From: Caballeronia sp. SL2Y3
GTDB taxonomy: Bacteria; Pseudomonadota; Gammaproteobacteria; Burkholderiales; Burkholderiaceae
Reading direction: 5' to 3'
Assembly (NCBI RefSeq): GCF_022879575.1
Contig: NZ_CP084263.1
Location: 310,001-374,000 of the forward strand
DNA length: 64,000 bases
The notes below the pieces were generated by a model. It saw only the letters and a program-made list of their open reading frames with translations. It did not search any database and was not told the DNA's origin. Shown here piece after piece: positions 35,589 through 45,353 of the stretch. Position 1 is the first letter of the stretch. Each line of letters begins with the position of its first letter. The position numbers were made by a program, and so were the translations under genes.

Positions 35589-37058
35589 ATGCGCCTTTTC
35601 GACGAGCAACGGCTTTACATCGGCGGCGAATATGTCGATGCAACGAGCGGCGAAACCTTCGAGACGTTCGATCCCGCCACGGGTGAAAGCCTCGCGCGCG
35701 TGCAGCAGGCCTCGCAGGCCGACATCGACCGGGCGGTTCGGTCAGCGCAGGCCGCGCAACAGGAATGGGCCGCGTTGACAGCAATGCAACGCTCGCGCAT
35801 TCTGCGTCGCGCGGTGGACTTGCTACGCGCGCGCAACGACGAACTCGCCGCGCTCGAAACGCGCGATACGGGCAAGCCGATCGCCGAGACGCGCGCCGTG
35901 GATATCGTCACGGGCGCGGATGTCATCGAGTATTACGCGGGGCTCGCGACAGCCATAGAAGGCGAGCAGATACCGCTGCGCGAAGCGTCCTTCGTTTATA
36001 CGCGGCGCGAGCCTATCGGCGTGTGCGCGGGCATCGGCGCGTGGAACTATCCCATACAGATCGCATGCTGGAAGTCGGGGCCCGCGCTCGCGGCTGGCAA
36101 CGCGATGATCTTCAAGCCGAGCGAAGTCACGCCCTTGAGCGCGCTGAAGCTCGCGGAAATCTACACGGAAGCGGGCGCGCCGCCGGGCTTGTTCAACGTG
36201 GTGCAGGGCGATGCCCGCGTCGGCGCGATGCTCGCGGAACACGCCGGCATCGACAAGATATCGTTCACTGGCGGCATCGAGACCGGCAAGAAGGTGATGG
36301 CGCGCGCGGGCGGTTCCACGCTCAAGGACGTGACGATGGAACTCGGCGGCAAGTCGCCGCTGATCGTCTTCGCCGATTCGAACCTCGAACGCGCCGCCGA
36401 TATCGCGATGAGCGCGAACTTCTTCAGCTCGGGCCAGGTATGCACCAACGGCACGCGGGTGTTCGTCGAGCGCGGTGTCGCCGAGCAGTTCGAACGCCTT
36501 GTGTTGGAACGCGTGAAGCGCATTCGTATCGGCGCGCCGGAGAATGCGGATACCAACTTCGGGCCGCTTGTCAGCGCCGCGCAGATGCAGAAGGTGCTCG
36601 GCTACATCGAAGATGGCAAGCGCGAAGGCGCGCGGCTCGTTGCGGGCGGCGAGCGCCTAACGGAAGGCGCATTCGCTCGCGGCAACTACGTAGCGCCGAC
36701 CATCTTCGCGGATTGCCGCGACGATATGCGCATCGTGCAGGAAGAGATATTCGGACCGGTCATGTGCATTCTTCCCTTCGACGACGAAGCCGAAGTCATC
36801 GCCCGCGCAAACGACACGGTCTATGGCCTCGCGGCGGGCGTCGTGACCGAGAACCTGTCGCGTGCGCACCGCGTGGTGCATCGGCTGCATGCGGGCATCT
36901 GCTGGATCAATACGTGGGGCGAGTCGCCGGCGGAGATGCCCGTGGGCGGCTATAAGCAGTCCGGCATCGGCCGCGAGAACGGCATCGTCACCTTGCAGGC
37001 TTATACGCGCATCAAGTCGGTTCAAGTGGAACTCGGACCGTATCAACCCGTGTTTTGA
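35589..37058 (+). CDS. betB: Betaine-aldehyde dehydrogenase
   Basis: 489 aa. Typical features: [20 protein letters not shown], the base Glu in MELGGKSPL, the nucleophile Cys in [11 protein letters not shown] and C-terminal [14 protein letters not shown], which distinguishes BetB from other ALDHs. It oxidises betaine aldehyde to glycine betaine with NAD(P). CAGGAGACGC precedes the ATG. Its stop is followed immediately by the betA ribosome site. Confidence 0.95.
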   Translation: MRLFDEQRLYIGGEYVDATSGETFETFDPATGESLARVQQASQADIDRAVRSAQAAQQEWAALTAMQRSRILRRAVDLLRARNDELAALETRDTGKPIAETRAVDIVTGADVIEYYAGLATAIEGEQIPLREASFVYTRREPIGVCAGIGAWNYPIQIACWKSGPALAAGNAMIFKPSEVTPLSALKLAEIYTEAGAPPGLFNVVQGDARVGAMLAEHAGIDKISFTGGIETGKKVMARAGGSTLKDVTMELGGKSPLIVFADSNLERAADIAMSANFFSSGQVCTNGTRVFVERGVAEQFERLVLERVKRIRIGAPENADTNFGPLVSAAQMQKVLGYIEDGKREGARLVAGGERLTEGAFARGNYVAPTIFADCRDDMRIVQEEIFGPVMCILPFDDEAEVIARANDTVYGLAAGVVTENLSRAHRVVHRLHAGICWINTWGESPAEMPVGGYKQSGIGRENGIVTLQAYTRIKSVQVELGPYQPVF

Positions 37059-37069
37059 GGAGCATGCCG

Positions 37070-38770
37070 ATGAGCGCGAAAGAGTTCGACTACATCATCG
37101 TCGGCGCGGGTTCGGCGGGCAACGTGCTCGCGTCCCGTCTGACCGAAGACGAAGACGTGACTGTGCTTCTGCTGGAAGCAGGCGGTCCCGATTACCGCTT
37201 CGATTTCCGCACGCAGATGCCGGCCGCGCTCGCGTATCCGCTGCAAGGTCGCCGTTATAACTGGGCCTACGAAACGGAGCCGGAGCCGCACATGAACAAC
37301 CGCCGCATGGAATGCGGACGCGGCAAGGGGCTCGGCGGATCGTCGCTCATCAATGGCATGTGCTATATCCGCGGCAATGCGCTCGACTACGACAACTGGG
37401 CGTCGATGCCGGGGCTCGAAAACTGGAGCTATCTCGATTGCCTGCCGTATTTCCGCAAGGCCGAGACGCGCGATATCGGCCCGAACGAATACCACGGTGG
37501 CGACGGCCCGGTGCATGTGACGACGAGCAAGCCCGGCAACAATCCGCTCTTCGCCGCGATGGTCGAAGCCGGCGTGCAGGCGGGCTATCCGCGCACGGAC
37601 GATCTCAACGGCTATCAGCAAGAAGGCTTCGGCCCGATGGATCGCACGGTCACCGCCAACGGCCGGCGCGCGAGCACGGCGCGAGGCTATCTCGACCGCG
37701 CGAGGCATCGCGCCAATCTCACCATCGTGACGCATGCCGCAACGGACCGCGTGCTGTTTTCGGGCAAGCGCGCGATCGGCGTCGCTTATCTGCATGGCGG
37801 GCAGCGCGAGACGGCGCATGTGCGCCGCGAAGTGCTCGTATGCTGCGGAGCGATTGCGTCGCCCCAGTTGTTGCAACGTTCCGGCGTGGGGCCGTCTTCG
37901 TGGCTGAAGGAGCTGGAGATTCCGTTGGTGCACGACTTGCCGGGCGTCGGCGAGAACCTTCAGGATCATCTGGAGATGTACATGCAGTACGCCTGCAAGG
38001 AACCCGTGACGCTCTACCCTGCGCTGAAGTGGTGGAACCAGCCGGCCATCGGGCTCGAATGGATGGTCAAGGGAACCGGCATCGGTGCAACGAATCATTT
38101 CGAAGCGGGCGGTTTTATCCGCACGCGCGACGACGATCTCTGGCCGAACATTCAGTATCACTTCCTGCCCGTCGCGATCAATTACAACGGCTCGAATCCC
38201 ATCGAAATGCACGGCTTTCAGGCGCACGTCGGCTCGATGCGCTCGCCGAGCCGCGGCCGCGTGAAGCTCAGGTCGCGCGATCCGAACGCGCATCCGAGCA
38301 TCCTGTTCAACTATATGGCCGATCCGCTGGACTGGCGCGAGTTCCGCGACGGCATCCGCATCACGCGGGACATCATGCGGCAGCCGGCGCTCGCGCGCTA
38401 TCGCGGCGAAGAGCTGCATCCCGGCGCCGATGCCATGAGCGATAGCGAACTCGATGCCTTCGTGCGCGCGAAGGCGGAAACCGCCTATCACCCTTCATGC
38501 TCGTGCAAGATGGGCTATGACGACATGGCAGTCGTCGACGCCGAGGGACGCGTGCATGGCATGAGCGGCCTGCGCGTGGTGGACGCGTCGATCATGCCGC
38601 AGATCACGACGGGCAATCTGAATGCGCCGACCATCATGCTCGCGGAGAAGATCGCGGACCGCGTCCGGGGTATCGCGCCGCTTCCTAAAGTCAATACTCC
38701 TTATTTTGTTGCTGACGGCGCCAAGAAACGGCAATTCCACGATCAACCCTTCCAACTGGAGCAGCGATGA
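37070..38770 (+). CDS. betA: Choline dehydrogenase
   Basis: 566 aa GMC oxidoreductase. N-terminal FAD motif [34 protein letters not shown] and the C-terminal His/Asn region [14 protein letters not shown]. It oxidises choline to betaine aldehyde at the membrane. The start MSAKEFDY at 37070 is chosen because GAGGAG ends seven bases before it; an in-frame ATG at 37064 is too close to that site. Its stop overlaps the start of the downstream binding-protein gene (ATGA). Confidence 0.95.
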   Translation: MSAKEFDYIIVGAGSAGNVLASRLTEDEDVTVLLLEAGGPDYRFDFRTQMPAALAYPLQGRRYNWAYETEPEPHMNNRRMECGRGKGLGGSSLINGMCYIRGNALDYDNWASMPGLENWSYLDCLPYFRKAETRDIGPNEYHGGDGPVHVTTSKPGNNPLFAAMVEAGVQAGYPRTDDLNGYQQEGFGPMDRTVTANGRRASTARGYLDRARHRANLTIVTHAATDRVLFSGKRAIGVAYLHGGQRETAHVRREVLVCCGAIASPQLLQRSGVGPSSWLKELEIPLVHDLPGVGENLQDHLEMYMQYACKEPVTLYPALKWWNQPAIGLEWMVKGTGIGATNHFEAGGFIRTRDDDLWPNIQYHFLPVAINYNGSNPIEMHGFQAHVGSMRSPSRGRVKLRSRDPNAHPSILFNYMADPLDWREFRDGIRITRDIMRQPALARYRGEELHPGADAMSDSELDAFVRAKAETAYHPSCSCKMGYDDMAVVDAEGRVHGMSGLRVVDASIMPQITTGNLNAPTIMLAEKIADRVRGIAPLPKVNTPYFVADGAKKRQFHDQPFQLEQR

Positions 38771-39723
38771 GACACTTCGTAGCCGGATTGACTTGCACCT
38801 TCGCACTTGCTTTCGCCAGCAGCTTCGCCGTCAATGCGCAGGCGGCGGATCCGGCAAGCTGCCGTACCGTCCGCATGGCCGACATCGGCTGGACCGACAT
38901 CGCCGCGACGACCGGGCTGACGACCAATGTCCTGCAGGGCCTGGGCTATGCGCCGTCGAAGATGATCGCCTCGGTTCCCATCACGTTCGCCGGCGTGAAG
39001 TCTAAACAGATCGACGCCTTTCTCGGCTATTGGTCGCCTTCCATGGACCCGGTCATCGAGCCGTTCGTCAAGTCCGGGGCTGTCAAGGTCGTGAACCCGC
39101 CTAATCTGACCGGCGCGAAATATACGCTCGCCGTTCCCGACTATGTTTATCAAGCGGGCATCAAGAGCTTCTCCGATATCGCGAAGAACGCGGACAAGCT
39201 GCAGTACAAGATCTATGGCATCGAGCCGGGCAACGACGCGAATATCCTGATCGACAAGATGATCAAAGCCAACCAGTTCGGTCTCGGCAAGTTCAAGCTC
39301 GTGGAATCCAGCGAGGCGGGCATGCTCGTGCAGGTCAACCGGGCGATTCAAAACAAGGAGTGGATTGTTTTTCTCGGCTGGGAACCGCATCCCATGAACG
39401 TGCGAATGAAGATCAACTATCTATCGGGCGGCGATGACGTGTTCGGCCCGAACTACGGTGAAGCGAAGGTGTACACGGTTCAGCCGACCGACTACGCGAC
39501 GCGATGCCCGAACGCGGCGAAGCTCTTCTCGAACCTTCGCTTCAGCACCGCGATGGAAAATCAGATCATGACTCACATCATGGACAAGGAAGACCCGAAC
39601 AAGGCAACGCTCGATTGGCTGAAGGCTAACCCTTCTATTCTCGACGGCTGGCTCGCGGGCGTGACGACGATCGACGGAAAGCCGGGACTGCCCGCGGTCA
39701 AGGCTTATCTGGCGAACCACTGA
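38767..39723 (+). CDS. Choline/glycine betaine ABC substrate-binding protein (ChoX/CaiX type)
   Basis: 318 aa. Signal peptide about 1-26 (VNAQAAD), then [36 protein letters not shown] and [14 protein letters not shown]. It is nearer in sequence to caiX of this window than to choX (shared [13 protein letters not shown]). It is translationally coupled to betA by an ATGA overlap, an uncommon place for an SBP gene, and lacks accompanying permease and ATPase genes. Likely ligand is choline or betaine. Confidence 0.86.
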   Translation: MRHFVAGLTCTFALAFASSFAVNAQAADPASCRTVRMADIGWTDIAATTGLTTNVLQGLGYAPSKMIASVPITFAGVKSKQIDAFLGYWSPSMDPVIEPFVKSGAVKVVNPPNLTGAKYTLAVPDYVYQAGIKSFSDIAKNADKLQYKIYGIEPGNDANILIDKMIKANQFGLGKFKLVESSEAGMLVQVNRAIQNKEWIVFLGWEPHPMNVRMKINYLSGGDDVFGPNYGEAKVYTVQPTDYATRCPNAAKLFSNLRFSTAMENQIMTHIMDKEDPNKATLDWLKANPSILDGWLAGVTTIDGKPGLPAVKAYLANH

Positions 39724-39729
39724 GACAGT

Positions 39730-39757
39730 GCTGCTGGCGACTCGATTCGCCAGCAGC
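39730..39757 (+). terminator. Strong hairpin after the bet operon
   Basis: GCTGCTGGCGA-CTCGAT-TCGCCAGCAGC is a perfect 11-bp stem with a 6-nt loop beginning six bases after the SBP stop. Only TTG follows, so it may need Rho or act as an mRNA 3'-end stabiliser. Position and strength fit the end of betI-betB-betA-SBP. Confidence 0.6.
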
Positions 39758-39788
39758 TTGCATTCGACGACGAAGCCATGAGCAACTC

Positions 39789-40136
39789 ATGACCCACGAA
39801 AAGACGTCGGCCTATGGCGCATTATTGGTCGCGATACTGCTCGAGATCGGCGCAACGACTTGCCTGCAGAGGTCCGAACAGTTCACGAAGCTCGCCCCGA
39901 CGCTCGCAATGGCTTGCCTTTATCTCGGCGCGTTCTATTTTCTCTCTATCGTGCTGAAGACGATTCCCGTTGGACTGGCTTACGCCATCTGGAGCGGGCT
40001 AGGCATCGTTCTGATCTCGTGCGTCAGCATCTTCGTGTTCCATCACAAGCTGGATGCGCCCGCCTTTCTCGGTCTTGCGCTGATCGTAGTGGGCGTCGTC
40101 ATCATCAATGTCTTTTCGAAGGCGAGCGTGCATTGA
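39789..40136 (+). CDS. Small multidrug resistance (SMR/EmrE-type) transporter
   Basis: 115 aa with four hydrophobic helices. The essential membrane glutamate is present in helix 1 (ALLVAILLEIGATT), and helix 4 has the dimer motif GLALIVVGVVIINVFS. SMR proteins exchange cations, and EmrE has been linked to betaine and choline as well as toxic quaternary cations, so the location 65 nt after a choline operon is suggestive. A four-codon frame (MSNS) ends across its start codon (ATGA). No good ribosome site is visible. Confidence 0.85.
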   Translation: MTHEKTSAYGALLVAILLEIGATTCLQRSEQFTKLAPTLAMACLYLGAFYFLSIVLKTIPVGLAYAIWSGLGIVLISCVSIFVFHHKLDAPAFLGLALIVVGVVIINVFSKASVH

Positions 40137-40140
40137 TAGC

Positions 40141-40740
40141 TCAAAGGTCACGCCGCTTCAGCCCCGGCAGCATGCGCGTCAAGACCGCATCGCGCACAAC
40201 CCAGTGATGGAACAACGCAGCGGCCGCATGCGCCGCCGCGAGCACGATGATCGCCCAACCGATGAACTCGTGCGCTTCACCGATGTTGTGATGCGCCGCC
40301 TTGCTGAACGGCGCGAACGGCGGCGGAATCAGCAGGCCGAAGAAGCTCATCGACTCGTCTCCCGACCATCTCAGCACGAAGCCCAGCACGGCTTCGGAAA
40401 CGAGTAACGCATACAGCAGATAGTGCATGCCCTTGGCCGCGAGCTCCGCCCATCCGGACGAGGCGACCGGCGCCTGATGTCCGGGCGACACGCGCCACAG
40501 AATGCGCGCAATGATCACCGCCGACAACGTGATGCCGAAGGACATATGCGCGACGATCAAAAGATGCCGTGTCGGGCGGGGCGTGAATCCCCACACCTGA
40601 GAGAGAATGAATTGAGCCAGCACGAGAACGGCGGTCAGCCAGTGCAGCGTGATGGACACGCGGTCGTACGAGGTTCTGTCGTCGCCGGCCGCGATTCGGG
40701 TCGCCGTGATGGCGGCATTCGAAGGTTGCTTGCGTTGCAT
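40141..40740 (-). CDS. Cytochrome b561-type di-heme membrane protein
   Basis: 199 aa, four predicted helices. Heme-ligand histidines are expected in ITLHWLTAVLV, VAHMSFG, GMHYLLYAL and GEAHEFIGW, the pattern of the bacterial CybB/YodB family. It would carry electrons between quinol and a periplasmic acceptor, or act as a superoxide:ubiquinone oxidoreductase as shown for CybB. The ATG at 40740 is used; upstream starts in frame are non-ATG. Confidence 0.85.
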   Translation of the reverse strand: MQRKQPSNAAITATRIAAGDDRTSYDRVSITLHWLTAVLVLAQFILSQVWGFTPRPTRHLLIVAHMSFGITLSAVIIARILWRVSPGHQAPVASSGWAELAAKGMHYLLYALLVSEAVLGFVLRWSGDESMSFFGLLIPPPFAPFSKAAHHNIGEAHEFIGWAIIVLAAAHAAAALFHHWVVRDAVLTRMLPGLKRRDL

Positions 40741-41045
40741 GGTGCAATGTCCGTAAATGGAGCCGCTCAGGTTGTTCAACGTTCATGAACAAGCGGCGAC
40801 TAGTGCGTTCGCGAGGCAGTCAAGCGCTCGACATCGGAAGATAGCAGAATAGCGGGACGACCTTCGCGATTCTTTGACGAGCCCCAAAGTCTGTTACGCC
40901 GCGGCTTAAGGCTCGCTTAACGGCGCGGCATGCATGCACGAATGCAAACCATTGGCATTCTTGGTCAGCGCAAACTTGAGGGCTTTTCGCGCTCGCATCG
41001 CGCGCCGGCGATAGAGTTGTGCTTCTGATCCGCAGGCACTCCGTC
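40741..41045. other. Divergent promoter region of cytochrome b561 and the iron exporter
   Basis: 305 nt without a gene. At 40940-40960 GAATGC and GCATTC form a 6-bp inverted repeat with a 9-nt spacer, about 85 nt upstream of the exporter start. It does not match the classical Fur box. An iron or redox regulator could bind there. Confidence 0.4.
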
Positions 41046-42170
41046 ATGGCATCAAAACAAGAATTGAAGCGGTATCGCGCGAATCTTGCCGATGAACTGC
41101 ACAGCGCGGCACTCTACGAGACGCTCTCGCGCGTCGAAGTGCGAGCCGACCGCAAGCGCATTTTCGCGGAACTCGCGGCATCCGAGAAACAGCACGCGCA
41201 AGTATGGGCCGACAAGCTCAAAGCCAACCACGAACGCGCTCGCACGGGACCGGCTCTCAAAACCGCCTTGATGCAGGGACTGGTTCATGTGTTCGGCGCG
41301 CGCTTCGTGCTGCCGACGCTTGCTGCATCTGAGTTTGCCGACCGAAACAAATATGCAGGCAATCCCGATACGGCAACGATGTCGGCCGACGAGCACCGTC
41401 ATGCAAACGTCGTGCAGTCGCTAGCGAATGAAGGCAAACAAGCCGCGACGAAAGGCGCTGAAATCGCCGATGCCGAGTCGTGGCACCGGGGCGTCTCATC
41501 GGGCAACGATCTGCGCGCAGCGGTGCTCGGCGCCAATGACGGTCTCGTGTCCAACTTCTGCCTCATCATGGGCGTGGCCGGCGCGGGCGCGCCCAACCGA
41601 GCCATTCTATTGACTGCGCTGGCGGGAATCATCGCGGGCGCATGTTCGATGGCGCTCGGCGAGTGGCTGTCGGTCACGAACGCGCGTGAACTCGCTCGCA
41701 CACAGATTCAACGGGAAGCGGACGAACTCGAACACACGCCAGAAGCCGAAGAGCACGAGCTTCGCATGATCTATCGGGCAAAGGGTCTGGATGGCGAGGA
41801 AGCAAGCCGCGTCGCGTCACAGATCATGCGCGACAAGGACAAGGCGCTCGATGCGCTTACACGCGAAGAGCTCGGCCTAGACCCGGCCGAACTCGGCGGC
41901 AACCCGTGGTCCGCGGCGGCCGTATCGTTCTGCCTGTTCTCGGCGGGAGCCGTGTTTCCCGCGATGCCGTTCCTGTGGTCGTCTGGACGGCCCGCGATCG
42001 TTCAATGCATCGCACTGAGCATACTGGCGCTCGCGGCCATCGGCATGTTCACGTCTCTCTTCAATGGCCGCAGCACGGTCTTCTCCGCCGCGCGTCAGAT
42101 TGTGATCGGACTTGCCGCCGCTGCATTCACGTTCGGCGTCGGGCATCTGCTCGGGGTCTCCGTCTCCTGA
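41046..42170 (+). CDS. mbfA: Membrane-bound ferritin (ferritin-like domain + VIT1/CCC1 transporter)
   Basis: 374 aa. Residues 1-140 are a rubrerythrin/ferritin-like four-helix domain with Glu and His metal ligands (ALYETLSRVE, EKQHAQVW, DEHRHANVV). Residues 150-374 are VIT1/CCC1: AAVLGANDGLVSNFCLIMG, GACSMALGEWLSV, a cytoplasmic helical insert (EREADELEHTPEAEEHEL-like) and two C-terminal helices. This is the MbfA architecture known from alphaproteobacteria, which exports iron or manganese and protects against peroxide. The start MASKQELK is chosen because it begins the ferritin helix. Confidence 0.85.
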   Translation: MASKQELKRYRANLADELHSAALYETLSRVEVRADRKRIFAELAASEKQHAQVWADKLKANHERARTGPALKTALMQGLVHVFGARFVLPTLAASEFADRNKYAGNPDTATMSADEHRHANVVQSLANEGKQAATKGAEIADAESWHRGVSSGNDLRAAVLGANDGLVSNFCLIMGVAGAGAPNRAILLTALAGIIAGACSMALGEWLSVTNARELARTQIQREADELEHTPEAEEHELRMIYRAKGLDGEEASRVASQIMRDKDKALDALTREELGLDPAELGGNPWSAAAVSFCLFSAGAVFPAMPFLWSSGRPAIVQCIALSILALAAIGMFTSLFNGRSTVFSAARQIVIGLAAAAFTFGVGHLLGVSVS

Positions 42171-42179
42171 CACTTGTCC

Positions 42180-42836
42180 TCACTGCGCCCTGAGCAACGC
42201 GGACACATGCACCGAACGCGTCTCTTCCGCAATATCGAGCGCCGTCTTGCCGCGATCATCGCGCAAGTCACGATCCGCCCCGCGCGCGAGCAGCATCGAT
42301 GCCGTCTGCGCCTGATCGTAGCCCGCTGCCCACATGAGCGCGGTCAGATGGTTGTGATACGCGGCGTTGACATCGACACCCGCATCGAGCAGACGTTGCA
42401 CGATCGCCGTGTGTCCGCGCCCCGCGGCATATTCCATTGCGGTCTTGCCGACGCGATCGGTCGCTGCCGTATCGGCGTGATGCGCGATGAGCAGCGCCGC
42501 GAGTTCATCGTTGCCGTCGAACGCGACGGCCATCATCGGCGTAATGCCTTGCACGTCGGCCTGATTCACGTTCGCGCCGCGCTCGATCAGCATGCGCGCA
42601 AGCGGCGTCATGCCGCGCTTGCACGCGCTGATAAGCGGCGTGTCGCCGATGCGGTTGCGTGAGTCGATCTTCGCGCCCTGATCGAGCATCTGCGCGACGG
42701 CCTGCGCATCGCCATTGCGCGTCGCTATCAGCAGCCGTTCGTTGAGCGCGTATGCGTCGGTATCAGCGTGAGCTTGCGGCATGGACGCGAGGGCCGCGCA
42801 CGCCAGAAGAAAGGTGCGTGTGAATCGCAGCATCAT
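42180..42836 (-). CDS. Periplasmic ankyrin-repeat protein
   Basis: 218 aa. A signal peptide (about 1-24, ending QAHADTD) precedes five ankyrin repeats, for example DTPLISACKRGMTPLARMLIERGANVN and KTAMEYAAGRGHTAIVQRLLDAGVDVN. The start overlaps the cytochrome c stop (ATGA), so it is the third gene of the PQQ dehydrogenase operon. Exported ankyrin proteins such as AnkB help protect periplasmic redox enzymes in Pseudomonas; a similar partner role here is inferred. It converges with the mbfA-like gene nine bases away. Confidence 0.82.
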   Translation of the reverse strand: MMLRFTRTFLLACAALASMPQAHADTDAYALNERLLIATRNGDAQAVAQMLDQGAKIDSRNRIGDTPLISACKRGMTPLARMLIERGANVNQADVQGITPMMAVAFDGNDELAALLIAHHADTAATDRVGKTAMEYAAGRGHTAIVQRLLDAGVDVNAAYHNHLTALMWAAGYDQAQTASMLLARGADRDLRDDRGKTALDIAEETRSVHVSALLRAQ

Positions 42837-43426
42837 TGCAGATTGGCGATGTAGTTCGCGAGATTCTCGATATCCGCGTCGGTCAGGTTCTTGGTCACGC
42901 TCGTCATATTGCCGGCATCGTTCGTGCGCTTCTTCGCGCGAAAGTCCTGCAACTGCTTCACGATATACGCATACTGCTGACCGGCCACGCGCGGTATCTC
43001 GTTCTGCCCTTTGAAGCCGCCGAGATGACACATGGTGCAGAGCACTTCGTCGGACATCTTCTTGCCTGCTTCCACTTTCACCGGGTCCGCCTTGAAGTCG
43101 GTCGGCGCGAGCGTCTGCGCGGCGAAGTAGTCGGCGAGATCATGCATGTCTTCCGATGAAAGATTCGCCGCCATCGGCGACATGCGAGGGTCGCTGCGGC
43201 GGCCCGCCTTGAAGTCGCGCAGTTGCAGAAAGATATAGCGCGACGACTGCCCCGCGAGCGACGGATAATCGCCGCTCGTCGAATTGCCGTTCTGACCATG
43301 ACACGCCGCGCAGACGGCGGCTTTCGCTGCGCCCGCTTGGGCGTCGGCATGCGCGAGACAGGGCAGCGAAAGCGCGACGCACGCGACGATCGCGGCTGCC
43401 TTGCGTATCCGCGGAAGCATCATCAT
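42833..43426 (-). CDS. Di-heme cytochrome c (c4 type)
   Basis: 197 aa. Signal peptide about 1-28 (CLAHADAQ), then two class I cytochrome modules with CAACH and CTMCH; methionine ligands are likely in DPRMSPMAANLS and NDAGNMTSVTKNLT. The duplicated PSLAGQ/PRVAGQ stretch is characteristic of cytochrome c4. It follows the PQQ dehydrogenase gene by 11 nt and is its probable electron acceptor. Three consecutive ATG codons begin the gene; the first is used. Confidence 0.88.
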   Translation of the reverse strand: MMMLPRIRKAAAIVACVALSLPCLAHADAQAGAAKAAVCAACHGQNGNSTSGDYPSLAGQSSRYIFLQLRDFKAGRRSDPRMSPMAANLSSEDMHDLADYFAAQTLAPTDFKADPVKVEAGKKMSDEVLCTMCHLGGFKGQNEIPRVAGQQYAYIVKQLQDFRAKKRTNDAGNMTSVTKNLTDADIENLANYIANLQ

Positions 43427-43437
43427 CTGCAACACGT

Positions 43438-45177
43438 TCAGGGCAACGCGAAGACGAGCAGGCTGTTGCCGCGCTTGAAGTCGAGTTGCGTATTGCCGCC
43501 CGCCGCGACCGCGATGTATTGCTTGCCGTTCACCATGTACGACACGGCCGGCGCGTTGACGCCCGCGCCGCACTGGAACTCCCACAGCTTGCGGCCCGTG
43601 GAGGCGTCGAACGCGCGGAAGAGACCGTTGCCCTCGCCGTTGAACACGAGCCCGCCCGCGGTCGCGAGCACGCCGCCGATCAATGGCTGATCCGTCTTGT
43701 ATCCCCACGCGATCTTGCCTGTATCCACATTCACCGCGACGAGCCTGCCCCATTGCTGCTCGCCCGGAATGGTCTTGAACGCGCCGCCGAGCCACAGCTT
43801 GCCGCCGGGATACGCTGCGTCTTCCACCTGATACGTCATCGGCTGATGCAGGTTCGCCGCATAAGCCATGCGCGTCTGCGGATTGAACGCCATGGGCGAC
43901 CATTCGACGCCGCCGTTCGCGCCGGGCAACATGCGCGCACCTGTGGGAGTCGGCAGCGTCCATACGCCCTCTTGCGGAATCATCGCTTCTGAAATGCGGA
44001 TGATGTGTCCGTCGCGGCGATCATGCACGTACACGAAGCCTGTCTTGCCGCCATGAATGACGGCGGGCACCATCTGCCCGTTCTTGTCCTTCACGTCGAT
44101 GAGAATGGGTGGACTCACCGCATCGAGATCCCATACGTCATGCGCAATGTACTGGTAGTGCCACTTGTACTTGCCCGTATCGAGATCGATGGCGACGAGC
44201 GAATCGGTATAGAGATTGTCGCCGGGACGAATCGCGCCATACAGGTCCGGCGAGGGATTGCCCACGACGAAATACACGGTGCGCGTCGCGCGGTCCACCG
44301 CCGGCGCCATCCATACCCCGCCGCCGAGCGTCTTCTCGAAGTCGCGGCCCTTGTCCGCGAGCGTCTTCTTCTCCGCTTCGATATCGCGCTTCATGTTGCG
44401 GCCAACCGCGTCGTTCTCGGCCCAGACGCCTTCGCTGCCGGAATCGGGAATCGTGTAGAACGTCCAGAGCAATTGACCGGAATCCGCGTCGAATGCTTTC
44501 ACGAAACCGCGTATGCCGTATTCGCCGCCGTTCGTGCCGATCAGCACTTTGCCGTCCACCACGACGGGCGCCATCGTTTCCGAGTAGCCGTCCTCGGGGT
44601 CCGCGATCTGCGATGACCAGACGAGATTGCCCGACTTCGCGTCGAGCGCGACGAGCTTGGCGTCGAGCGTGCCCATGTATAGCCGGTCGCCCGATATCGC
44701 GACGCCGCGATTATTCGGCCCGCAGCAGAAGGTCGTCACCGGCCCCATCTTGTGCTTGTAATGCCAGAACTCCTTGCCGCTGACGGCGTCGATGGCATAG
44801 ACGTGGTTATACGAAGTCGTCAGGAACATGACGCCATTGGACACGATCGGCGCGGTCTCCATCGACTCCATGACGGCAGTCTGGAAGATGAACGCGGGCT
44901 TCAGCTTCGCCACGTTCGAGCGATTGATCTGACTGGCCGGCGCGTACCGCGTTTCGGAATACGATCCGTTGGAATGCAGCCACGACGCGCCGTCGTTCGC
45001 GGCGGCATCGAGCTGTGCTTGCGATACGGGCCGCAAGGTAGCGGGAACGGGCGCGGATTCCGTCGTGTTGGTGTTCTGGATCTCGTCGGCCGCGCGGGCG
45101 GGAAGCGCTGTCCATGTCCCCCAAGCGCCGATACAGACTGCTATCGAACCAAGCAAAACGCGGGAATAGCCTGTCAT
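43438..45177 (-). CDS. PQQ-dependent alcohol dehydrogenase, probably lanthanide-type
   Basis: 579 aa. Signal peptide about 1-29, then an eight-bladed propeller of the methanol/ethanol PQQ dehydrogenase family. The vicinal disulfide FCCGPNNRG is present. The catalytic base is Asp350 in HDVWDLD, and the residue two further on is Asp352, the additional aspartate that marks lanthanide-dependent enzymes (Ca enzymes carry Ala, Ser or Thr there). No C-terminal heme domain, so electrons go to the cytochrome c encoded 11 nt downstream. Substrate would be a primary or secondary alcohol; exact specificity unknown. Confidence 0.88.
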   Translation of the reverse strand: MTGYSRVLLGSIAVCIGAWGTWTALPARAADEIQNTNTTESAPVPATLRPVSQAQLDAAANDGASWLHSNGSYSETRYAPASQINRSNVAKLKPAFIFQTAVMESMETAPIVSNGVMFLTTSYNHVYAIDAVSGKEFWHYKHKMGPVTTFCCGPNNRGVAISGDRLYMGTLDAKLVALDAKSGNLVWSSQIADPEDGYSETMAPVVVDGKVLIGTNGGEYGIRGFVKAFDADSGQLLWTFYTIPDSGSEGVWAENDAVGRNMKRDIEAEKKTLADKGRDFEKTLGGGVWMAPAVDRATRTVYFVVGNPSPDLYGAIRPGDNLYTDSLVAIDLDTGKYKWHYQYIAHDVWDLDAVSPPILIDVKDKNGQMVPAVIHGGKTGFVYVHDRRDGHIIRISEAMIPQEGVWTLPTPTGARMLPGANGGVEWSPMAFNPQTRMAYAANLHQPMTYQVEDAAYPGGKLWLGGAFKTIPGEQQWGRLVAVNVDTGKIAWGYKTDQPLIGGVLATAGGLVFNGEGNGLFRAFDASTGRKLWEFQCGAGVNAPAVSYMVNGKQYIAVAAGGNTQLDFKRGNSLLVFALP

Positions 45178-45353
45178 GACGTCTCCCTATTCGTTTTCGT
45201 TCTTCGCGTATGAGTCGGGTGTGTCGGCTGTGAGCGGCCGCATGAATAGTCCGGAACCCGGAGAAAGCATAGGCAATTTAACGAGCCACTTCCAGAACGC
45301 GATGATGCGCAAAGCGCGATGGCGCTCTTTGTGAACATCGCTCTAAAGACTGG

